A stretch of 64,000 bases of DNA, taken from NCBI GenBank assembly GCA_963734725.1, contig CAVTIX010000028.1:1-64000 (forward strand). Reading direction: 5' to 3'. The notes beneath the pieces were generated by a model that was not told the origin of the DNA, did no database searches, and worked only from the letters and a program-made list of their open reading frames with translations. Source of the DNA: DASXKD01 sp963734725 (GTDB lineage: Bacteria; Actinomycetota; Actinomycetes; Streptosporangiales; Streptosporangiaceae). This document shows, piece by piece, positions 51,873 through 59,215 of the stretch; the first letter of the stretch is position 1, and the number at the start of each line of letters is the position of its first letter. Made by a program: the position numbers and the translations under genes.

Positions 51873-52754
51873 TCAGCCGCCCGCATCCGCCGACAAGAAG
51901 AACACCGTGTCCCCGGCGGCCAGCGGCATCTCGCCATCCCGGGTGATCTGGTCCCCGTTCAGGGCCGCCACCACATGCCGGTCCAGTGCCAGCCCAGTGG
52001 CGGCCGCGGCCCCGGCGACGGTGGCCGCGCGCACCGGGTGCGGGCCGTGGTGGCCGTCGGCCAGGGTGCCGAACCGCTGGACGGTCACCTCGGGGGCCTG
52101 CCGTGCCCTGGCCTCCGCGTAGTCGTCCGGGGAGTTGACGTTGACCACCGAGTCCAGTCCGGGATCTAGCGCGGCCAGCACGGGGTCGGCGCGCAGCGCG
52201 GCCTCATCAAGCCGGGCGACCTGGCACTCCTCGAAGAGGAAGGCCGGCCGCAGCCGCTGCTGCTCGACCAGGCGCATGGCGACCGGCGCCAGCGTGACCC
52301 GGTACGCGGCGGCCAGCGGCTGCGGGTAGCCGCGGGCCAGCGGCAAGCCCACGTCCGCGCCGTCCGCCGCCGCGCGGAGCACCCGCCGGACGAACGCCGG
52401 GTGCAGGAACGGCATGTCGGTGGAACTGACGAACGCGATGTCCGCCCGGCCGCTGAGCGCGGCCAGCCCCGCGGCGAGGCCCTGGACCGGGCCCAGGCCC
52501 TCCGCCGGGTCCTCGACGACCTCGACCTGCGGCGGCAGCGCCGGCAGCTCCTGCCCGGGGGCGCGGACCACGACCACCGGCCCGTCGGTTACCCGGGCCA
52601 GGATGCCGGTCGTGCGGCGCAGCAACGTCGAGCCGTGCCATTCCAGCGCTGCCTTGGGCTTGCCCATCCGGGATGAGCGCCCGCCTGCCAGCACGATTCC
52701 CGCGGTATTCGGCACAGCTTCGATGGTATGACCGGTTCCGCCGCCGGTAGACAT
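51873..52754 (-). CDS. MobA-like guanylyltransferase fused to a MoaD/ThiS-like domain
   Basis: A 293-residue two-domain protein. Residues about 15-215 are MobA: nucleotide loop GIVLAGGRSSRMGKPKAAL and FVSSTDMPFLHP with the metal-binding Asp. Residues about 222-293 are a beta-grasp domain (VAALNGDQITRDGEMPLAAG, then DTVFFLSADAGG) that ends in Gly-Gly, the tail used by MoaD and ThiS for sulfur transfer. The first part would add GMP to molybdopterin; the second could supply or receive sulfur. It is the first gene of the AOR-FDH operon. Confidence 0.85.
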   Translation of the reverse strand: MSTGGGTGHTIEAVPNTAGIVLAGGRSSRMGKPKAALEWHGSTLLRRTTGILARVTDGPVVVVRAPGQELPALPPQVEVVEDPAEGLGPVQGLAAGLAALSGRADIAFVSSTDMPFLHPAFVRRVLRAAADGADVGLPLARGYPQPLAAAYRVTLAPVAMRLVEQQRLRPAFLFEECQVARLDEAALRADPVLAALDPGLDSVVNVNSPDDYAEARARQAPEVTVQRFGTLADGHHGPHPVRAATVAGAAAATGLALDRHVVAALNGDQITRDGEMPLAAGDTVFFLSADAGG

Positions 52755-52803
52755 TGCAGGCCCCTTGGTTGGAACCCGCGCGAAAGGCGCCAGGGCTGAG
52801 GCT

Positions 52804-52838
52804 GCCCGGCCGGGCGGGCCGGTGCGCCCGGCGGGCGC
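52804..52838 (-). terminator. Two GC palindromes between ssuC and the mobA-like gene
   Basis: GCCCGGCCGGGC (52804-52815) is a perfect palindrome. GCGCCC-GGC-GGGCGC (52824-52838) is a 6-bp hairpin. They lie in the 95-bp gap between the importer operon and the cofactor operon. No T-run follows, so termination is possible but unproven. Confidence 0.35.
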
Positions 52839-52849
52839 GTTCCGTTGAG

Positions 52850-53758
52850 CTACGCCGATGCCGGGTCGGTCATCCCCCGGCGCCGGCGGATCACCGCGTC
52901 GGTCTTGCTGAACAGCATGTCGATCCCGATGCCCAGCGCCAGGATCACGATCATGAGGGCGATCGCGGTGGCCATATCGGTCTGGTCCTGGGCGGAGGAC
53001 AGCAGGGCGCCGATCGACGGCTGCCCGAAGATGATCACCAGCAGTTCACCGGCCATCAGGCTGCGCCAGGCGAACGCCCAGGCCTGCTTGAGTCCGGACA
53101 CGAAGGACGGCAGCGACGCGGGCAGGATCAGGTGCCGGTACATGGCGACCCGGGACAAGCCCATGGTCTTCCCCGCCCGCAGCAGCGTCGGCGGAATGTA
53201 GTCCACGCCGGTGATCAGCCCGTTCGCCACCGACGGCGCGGAGCCGAGCACGATCACGAAGATGATCGCGTTCGTGGTGGCGCCGAACAGGATGATCGCG
53301 AACGGGAACCAGGCGATCGACGGCATCGTCTGCATCGCCGTGATCAGCGAGCCGGTGGCCGCGCGCAGCGGCTTGATCCGCGACACCAGGGCGCCGATCA
53401 CCGCCCCGATGAACACCGACAGCGCGAACCCGATCACGGCCCGGTGCATCGTGATGAAGATGGCCTGCCAGAGCTGGGCGTGCTGCATCTGCTCCCACAG
53501 GTTGGCGAAGACCGTGGCAGGGCCGGGCAACACGTACTGCTTCCACCCGGTCAGGTGGATGATCTCCCACACCCCGATGACCAGGCCGATGGCCAGCAGT
53601 TTCGGCCAGGTCGCGGCCCAGATGTTACGGGCGCTCCAGGGATGCTTGCGGACCTGGATTGCCTCCAGGCTGTCCAGGCCGGTGAGGGCGGCAGCCTCCG
53701 GGTTCGCGATCGTGGCAGGCGTCTCCGCGCCCGCGCTGCGGCTACCTAGCCTGGCCAT
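52850..53758 (-). CDS. ABC importer permease, SsuC/TauC/NrtB type
   Basis: A 302-residue inner-membrane permease with about six hydrophobic segments. The EAA-type loop that contacts the ATPase is GLSRVAMYRHLILPASLPSF. The layout (long first cytoplasmic segment, then LLAIGLVIGVWEIIHLTGW) is that of sulfonate/nitrate/bicarbonate-type permeases. Its start overlaps the ATPase gene by 17 bases. Confidence 0.88.
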   Translation of the reverse strand: MARLGSRSAGAETPATIANPEAAALTGLDSLEAIQVRKHPWSARNIWAATWPKLLAIGLVIGVWEIIHLTGWKQYVLPGPATVFANLWEQMQHAQLWQAIFITMHRAVIGFALSVFIGAVIGALVSRIKPLRAATGSLITAMQTMPSIAWFPFAIILFGATTNAIIFVIVLGSAPSVANGLITGVDYIPPTLLRAGKTMGLSRVAMYRHLILPASLPSFVSGLKQAWAFAWRSLMAGELLVIIFGQPSIGALLSSAQDQTDMATAIALMIVILALGIGIDMLFSKTDAVIRRRRGMTDPASA

Positions 53759-54593
53759 GGCGGCTCATCTCCTCCCGCAACCGGTCGGTGATCGTGCTCG
53801 CGAGCTGGGCCACCGGTGCGGAGTCGATCCGACGCGGGCCGGCAATCGGCACCGCGAACTCGTCGATGACCCGGCCGGGCCTGCTGGACAGCACCACCAC
53901 CCGGTCACCGAGCCGCACCGCCTCCCGCACGTTGTGCGTGACGAACAGCACGGTCAGCCCCCGGTCCATGCAGATCCGGTCCAGTTCGTCGTGCAGCAGG
54001 TCCCTGGTCATGGCGTCCAGGGCGCCGAACGGCTCGTCCATCAGCAGCACATCGGCGTCGGTGGCCAGGGCCCGGGCCATCGCCACCCGCTGCCGCATCC
54101 CACCGGACAGCTCGTGCGGGCGCTTGGTTCCGAACCCGTCGAGGTGCACGGTTTCCAGCAGTTCGGCGGCGCGGGCGCGGCGGGCCTGCGCGGGGATGCC
54201 GCTCGGGCGCAACGCGAGTTCCACGTTCTTGGCGGCGGTCAGCCATGGGAACAGGGCCGGCTCCTGGAACATGAGCGCCACCTTCCGGCCGGAGGTCTCG
54301 ATCACGCCCGCGCTCGGCTGATCCAGGCCTGCCACCAGGGACAGCAGCGTGCTCTTGCCGCAGCCGGACGCGCCGATGATGCAGACGAACTCGCCGAGCC
54401 TCACGTCCAGCGACACCCGGTCGAGGGCGTGCACCGCGTCGCGGCCGTGGCCGAAGACTTTGGACAGCTCGCTGATCTTGATGGCCGCGGTGCCGTCCGC
54501 GCCGATCACTTCGTCACCGGTCGCAATGCCGGAACGGGCTGACGCCCCCGGGACTTGTCCCGGGGGCGCAGCCTGGCGTTGGTCGATGCTCAT
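53742..54593 (-). CDS. ABC importer ATPase, SsuB/TauB type
   Basis: A 283-residue ATPase. Walker A IIGASGCGKSTLL, Q-loop FQEPALFPWL, signature LSGGMRQRVAMARAL, Walker B VLLMDEPFGALD and the H-loop FVTHNVREA. An N-terminal extension of about 37 residues precedes the usual start (IKISELSKVF); part of it is encoded by a perfect 24-bp hairpin sequence. The ATG at 54593 overlaps the ssuA-like stop as ATGA. Confidence 0.9.
   Translation of the reverse strand: MSIDQRQAAPPGQVPGASARSGIATGDEVIGADGTAAIKISELSKVFGHGRDAVHALDRVSLDVRLGEFVCIIGASGCGKSTLLSLVAGLDQPSAGVIETSGRKVALMFQEPALFPWLTAAKNVELALRPSGIPAQARRARAAELLETVHLDGFGTKRPHELSGGMRQRVAMARALATDADVLLMDEPFGALDAMTRDLLHDELDRICMDRGLTVLFVTHNVREAVRLGDRVVVLSSRPGRVIDEFAVPIAGPRRIDSAPVAQLASTITDRLREEMSRHGQAR
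54544..54567. repeat. Perfect 11-bp inverted repeat inside the 5' end of the ATPase gene
   Basis: GCCCCCGGGAC at 54544-54554 and GTCCCGGGGGC at 54557-54567 are exact complements around TT. The element lies 26 bases inside the ATPase coding region, just after the substrate-binding-protein gene. As RNA it would form a very stable hairpin. It encodes part of the unusual N-terminal extension. Confidence 0.85.
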
Positions 54594-55633
54594 GGGCTCA
54601 CCTGCGGCTGCCCATCCGCCTTCAGCAGTGCGTTGAGCGGGCCGAGATCGTAGATGCCGGACAGGTTCTTCACCGGCGTGAGCAGCCCGACGGCCACCGC
54701 GTGCTGGGCGTCGGTCATCAGCGACGACGCGATGGGGTCGTTGGTGAAGTGGATGTACGGCAGCGCCGCGCTCAGCACGTTCGGCTTCAGGCCCTTGCCG
54801 AGCAGCTTGGTCAGCTCGGCGTTGGCCACGTTGGCCGCGGCGGTGGCGTTCGCGTTGATGTAGGAGTTCGCCTCGATCTGCCCCTTGAGCAGGCCGTTCA
54901 CCGTGGACGGGTGGGCCTTGAGGAAGGACTGGGTGACCACGAGGTTGGTGGTGACGAACTTGCCGCCGGGCCACAGGCTGGCCTCGTTCACCAGCCGGGT
55001 CCCGCCGGCTTGCACCATCTCGGTGGCGTAAGGCTCGGGCTCCCAGCCGCCGTCGATCTGGCCCGAGGAGAACTCAAGCACCGCCGCCGAGTTCGGCTTG
55101 ATCGGCTTGATGGCCACGTCACCGCCGCCGGTGGGGGTGGTGTTCAGGCCGTGCTGCTTCAGCCAGTAGCGCAGCGCGACGTCCTGGGTGTTGGCCAGCG
55201 ACGGCGTGGCCAGGGACTTGCCCTTGAGCTGACCCGCACTGGTGATGCCCTTCTTCACGACCAGGGAGGCGCCCCCAGAGGCCGCGCCGGAGATGATCTT
55301 GATGGCCGTGCCGTTGGACTTCTGCCACGCGTTGATCGCCGGATTGGGCCCGACATACGCCGCGTCGAGCTGGCCCGCCAGGATCGCCGTCGTCTCCTCT
55401 GTGCCTGAGCTGAAGATCGTGGTCTTCAGCTCGACGTTCTTGCCGAGGTCCTTGGTAAAGAAGCCCTTCGCGATGCCCACCAGCGCGGGCTCGTGGGTGA
55501 TGTTCGCGAGGAACCCCAGCCGCAGCACCACCGGGCCCGAGCCGGAGTTCGAGGCCCCCGTCGCGGACGAGGCACACCCGGCCGCCAGAAGGGTGGCAGC
55601 AGCTACCCCTGCCGCGAGCAGCACACGCCTCAT
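54590..55633 (-). CDS. ABC importer substrate-binding lipoprotein, SsuA/NrtA-like
   Basis: A 347-residue lipoprotein. The signal peptide ends in the lipobox LLAAGC (Cys about 20). The mature part begins VVLRLGFLANITHEPALVGI and has AAYVGPNPAINAWQKS, the ligand-pocket region of the NMT1/SsuA-like family for sulfonates, nitrate, thiamine precursors and similar. AAGGTGG precedes the ATG, and the upstream DNA is AT-rich. The first gene of the importer operon; the ligand is unknown. Confidence 0.85.
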   Translation of the reverse strand: MRRVLLAAGVAAATLLAAGCASSATGASNSGSGPVVLRLGFLANITHEPALVGIAKGFFTKDLGKNVELKTTIFSSGTEETTAILAGQLDAAYVGPNPAINAWQKSNGTAIKIISGAASGGASLVVKKGITSAGQLKGKSLATPSLANTQDVALRYWLKQHGLNTTPTGGGDVAIKPIKPNSAAVLEFSSGQIDGGWEPEPYATEMVQAGGTRLVNEASLWPGGKFVTTNLVVTQSFLKAHPSTVNGLLKGQIEANSYINANATAAANVANAELTKLLGKGLKPNVLSAALPYIHFTNDPIASSLMTDAQHAVAVGLLTPVKNLSGIYDLGPLNALLKADGQPQVSP

Positions 55634-55725
55634 TAAGATCCACCTTTCCCGATCTGTTTAGTATCCAGATCAACTTAATAGAGAATGAGGCCGAGGGCAA
55701 CCGGATTCGTCAAGACCCAGCTAGA

Positions 55726-55973
55726 TCAGGGCGTGGCGCTGACTTTTGGCGCCTGCACCCGGTGCCCCTGGAACAAGATCCCGGCCACCTGGGTGATCGT
55801 TTCTGTGCCCGCGTGGTAACCGCCATGGCCATTGAGGCTGTTCATCATGGCGAGCGTGTACCGCTGCCGCGGCCCGGCGCCGGCGCGAGCAGCCCGCACC
55901 CGGCCAACGCGGCCGTTGCCGCGGCGGCCGCGCTGAACCGGGCGGCCAGCCCCAGGGCCGGGCGAAGCGTCAC
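55726..55973 (-). pseudogene. Possible small lipoprotein gene with a frameshift
   Basis: From the GTG at 55973 the minus strand encodes a lipoprotein signal peptide ending in TAALAGC, then stops after about 15 more codons. A second frame entering at the same place reads RYTLAMMNSLNGHGGYHAGT and TITQVAGILFQGHRVQ before a TGA at 55726-55728. One inserted base would join them into about 82 residues. The GTG lacks a strong ribosome site, so this is tentative. Confidence 0.35.
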
Positions 55974-56027
55974 GGCTGGACAGCCTACGGACTTCGCTGG
56001 CCGCGCGGAGGGCTCTTCATCCTGGGC

Positions 56028-56396
56028 TCAGTCGCCGGATGGGCTGGACAGCTCGATGCCGACCACCGAGGGGAACCGGTCCAGGCACTGCGTCAGCCGG
56101 GCGATCTGGGCGTCGCTCGCCTGGCTTACCTCGTACCTGATGTCGTCGGGCAGGTCGACCTTGAGCACGTGCCGCGGGATCGGCTCCGGCTTCGCGGCGG
56201 CCAGGTGCGAGCAGGCGGCGCGGACCTTCAGCATCTCCGCGGCCGGCGTGTTCGGCTGGAACTGCACGACCGCTTCCCGCTTGCCGAACGCGCGGTCGAA
56301 GGAAGCACACCCGGCCGCGGCCAGGCACAGCGCCGTCGCCGCCGCGACGGCCGCCAGGATCTGGCCCGGGTGAGGTGCGCGCACGGCTGCCAGCAT
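56028..56396 (-). CDS. Small putative lipoprotein
   Basis: A 122-residue protein with a signal peptide and lipobox (LCLAAAGCASF, Cys about 30). The mature part has two more Cys (RAACSHLAA and LTQCLDRFP), which could form a disulfide, and a strand-rich middle (HVLKVDLPDDIRYEV). Substrate of the Lgt encoded in this window. Function unknown. It is divergent from the GH15 gene, 53 bp away. Confidence 0.65.
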   Translation of the reverse strand: MLAAVRAPHPGQILAAVAAATALCLAAAGCASFDRAFGKREAVVQFQPNTPAAEMLKVRAACSHLAAAKPEPIPRHVLKVDLPDDIRYEVSQASDAQIARLTQCLDRFPSVVGIELSSPSGD

Positions 56397-56449
56397 AGGG
56401 CGTGCCCTGCGGATCTTCGGGCGGGTACGGTTGACCGGCAGAGGCAGCA

Positions 56450-58316
56450 GTGGAGGCGCCGGTGGCGGGACTGATCGAGGACTACGCGCTCATCGGCGAC
56501 ATGCAAACGGCGGCGCTGGTTTGCAAGGATGGCTCGATCGACTGGCTGTGCCTGCCCAGGTTCGACTCGCCCGCGTGCTTCACCAGGCTGCTCGGCACCG
56601 AGGACCACGGCTACTGGCGCATCTGCCCGGCCACCGGCCCGGGCGGCCCGGCCGCGGCCGGCGGGCAGCCGGCCCCGGCGCGCCGCTACCACGGCGACTC
56701 GCTGATCCTGCAAACCGAGTGGCGGACCGGCACCGGGACGGTGCGGGTAATCGACTTCATGCCGCCGCGAGATGGCAGGCCACCGGTCCTGGTCCGGATC
56801 GTCGAAGGCGTGCACGGGCACGTGGACATGGAGTGCACGCTGCGGCTGCGGCTCGGCTACGGCTCGATCCTGCCCTGGGTGCGCCGGCGGGACGGCCGGA
56901 TCTGCGCGGTGGCCGGCCCGGACTCGTTGTGGCTGGACACCCCGGTCACCCTCACCGGCCGCGACATGGCCCATACCGCGGCCTTCCGGGTGACCGCGGG
57001 CGAGCGGATACCGTTCGTGCTGACCTGGCGGCCGAGCCACGAGGACGCGCCCGAGCGGGCCGACCCGGAGGCCGAGCTGGCCCAGACCACCGGCTTCTGG
57101 CGGGACTGGGTGGCCCGCTGCACCTACGACGGCCCGTACCGGGACGCGGTGATCCGGTCCCTGATCACACTGAAGGCTCTCACCTACGCCCCCACCGGGG
57201 GGATCGTCGCGGCGGCGACCACCTCGCTGCCCGAGGACATCGGCGGGGTGCGCAACTGGGACTACCGCTACTGCTGGCTCCGCGACGCCACCATTACCCT
57301 GGAAGCCCTGCTGCGCACCGGGTACACCGAGGAGGCGGCGGCGTGGCGGGACTGGCTGGAACGCGCGATCGCCGGGGACCCCAAGGACGTCCAGATCATG
57401 TACGGGGTGGCCGGTGAGCGGCGGCTGGACGAGTGGCAAGCCGAGTGGCTGCCGGGGTACGAGGGCTCCGCGCCGGTCCGGGTCGGCAACGCCGCCGTCG
57501 GCCAGCGGCAGCTCGACGTGTACGGGGAGTTGATCGACGCGCTCAGCCTCGGCCGGGCCGCCGGGATCAGCTTCGGCCGGCACACCTGGTCGCTGCAGCG
57601 GGCGCTGCTCGGCTTCCTGGAGAAGAACTGGGACCAGCCCGACGAGGGCATCTGGGAAGTACGGGGGCCGCGCCTGGCACTTCGTGCATTCCAAGGTCAT
57701 GGCGTGGGTCGCCTTCGACCGGGCGTATCACGAGACGACCCAGGGCCTGCCCGGGCCGGGCGACCGGTGGCGGGAGATTGCCGGGAAGATCCACGCCGAA
57801 GTGTGCAGCTACGGCTTCGACGAGAAACGCGGCGCGTTCACCCAGTACTACGGGGCCAAGGAGCTCGACGCCGCCGTGCTGCTCATCCCCGAGGTCGGCT
57901 TCCTCCCGCCGGAGGACCCGCGGGTGGTGTCCACCGTGCAGGCGATCCAGCGGGACCTCATGTCCGATGGCCTGGTCCGCCGCTACCAGCTCGCCACCGG
58001 CCCCTCGGAGGTGGACGGGCTGTCCGGCAGCGAGGGCGCGTTTCTCGCGTGCAGCTTCTGGCTGGTGACCGCGCTGCAGCGGATCGGGCAGGAAGATCAG
58101 GCGATCGAGCTGTTTGAGCGGCTGCTTGGCCTGCGCAACGACGTCGGCTTGCTGAGCGAGGAGTACGACCCCAGGTACCGGCGCCTGGTCGGGAACATTC
58201 CGCAGGCGTTCAGCCACGTGCCGCTCATCCAGGCCGCGCTCAACCTGTCTGCGCACGAGCCGGACCACTGCCGCCGGCCCGGCGGGCGCGCGGCCAGGGG
58301 GCACGGCCAGCGGTGA
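56450..58316 (+). pseudogene. Glycoside hydrolase family 15 (glucoamylase/trehalase-like), one-base frameshift
   Basis: The N-terminal GLIEDYALIGDMQTAALVCK and DGSIDWLCLPRFDSPACF are the family opening; NWDYRYCWLRDATITLEALL and VRVGNAAVGQRQLDVYGELI are the core signatures. At the five-G run 57663-57667 the frame changes: the first ends as shifted text at 58117, the second continues FVHSKVMAWVAFDRAYHETT to 58316. Removing one G gives EVRGRAWHFVHSKVMAW and a protein of about 621 residues, normal for the family. The stop overlaps the sulfotransferase start as GTGA. Confidence 0.8.
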
Positions 58317-59215
58317 CCACGCTCCCCCGCCCTACGCCGCACATCCTGGTGGTCAACGGGCGCAAGGTACGAAACCCGGTGTTCGTGATCGGCGCGCCCG
58401 GCGCGGGGACTGAGATGCTGGCGGGGGCGTTCAAGCGCACCCCGGGGTTCCACCTCACGCTCGGGCAGCGCTGGGTCCTGCCCGTGGTGCAGGCGTTCGC
58501 GCGCACCCCCTCGGTGGCCCGCGCGCATCCCGAGGCGGCCGCCACCGTGCTGCGCGACGCCTTCGCCCAGGGCTGGCAGGTCGGCCCCGACAGCTGCCTG
58601 GGCTGCACCCAGGCCTGCCGCGAGGCGGGCGGGACCCCGGGGAACCAGCCGTGCGCCGTGGAACAGGGCATCAGCAGGTACGGCGACGCCAGCCCGGAAC
58701 TCCTCTACTGCGCCGATTCGCTGGTGGACGCCTTCCCGGACGCGCGGCTGGTGCAGATCGTCCGCGATGGCCGGGACGTGGTCGCGGGGATGCTCGCCGA
58801 CGCCCAGGCGCTGGCGTGGTTCCGGCCGGGCTATGTGAACCTGGACGCGGAGGTCACCCATCCGCTGCTGGGCGTGGACTCCGCCCCGGACCGGCGCCTG
58901 TGGGCGGACTTGTCCCTGGCGGGGAAGTGCGCGATGCGCTGGCGCGGGACCATCCGCCTGATGGCTAAGCTGCGCACCAAGCTCTCCCCGCAGCAGTTGA
59001 TCACCCTGCGCTATGAGGAAATGATCAAGCAGCCCCTGACCGCCGCGCGAGCGCTGTCACAGTTCGCCGGGGCCGAGATCTGCCCGGTGGCGCCGCATGA
59101 GGCGGGCCGGCCGGTGGCGCCGGGGGCCTGGCGCAGGCTGCTGGCGCCGGCCCAGGCAAGCGAGGTGGAGAACATCGCCGGCGAGGAGCTGCGCCGGGTC
59201 GGCTACGGCAGCTGA
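58313..59215 (+). CDS. Sulfotransferase-family protein
   Basis: A 300-residue protein with a PAPS-binding-like loop (FVIGAPGAGTEMLAGAF) and a 3'-phosphate-binding segment (RLVQIVRDGRDVVAGMLAD), the usual pair in this family. A Cys-rich stretch (SCLGCTQACREAGG) is unusual and might bind a metal or form disulfides. The acceptor is unknown. It is translationally coupled to the GH15 gene, so it may modify a glycan handled by that enzyme. Its 3' end overlaps the convergent ABC exporter gene by 13 bases. Confidence 0.75.
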   Translation: MTTLPRPTPHILVVNGRKVRNPVFVIGAPGAGTEMLAGAFKRTPGFHLTLGQRWVLPVVQAFARTPSVARAHPEAAATVLRDAFAQGWQVGPDSCLGCTQACREAGGTPGNQPCAVEQGISRYGDASPELLYCADSLVDAFPDARLVQIVRDGRDVVAGMLADAQALAWFRPGYVNLDAEVTHPLLGVDSAPDRRLWADLSLAGKCAMRWRGTIRLMAKLRTKLSPQQLITLRYEEMIKQPLTAARALSQFAGAEICPVAPHEAGRPVAPGAWRRLLAPAQASEVENIAGEELRRVGYGS

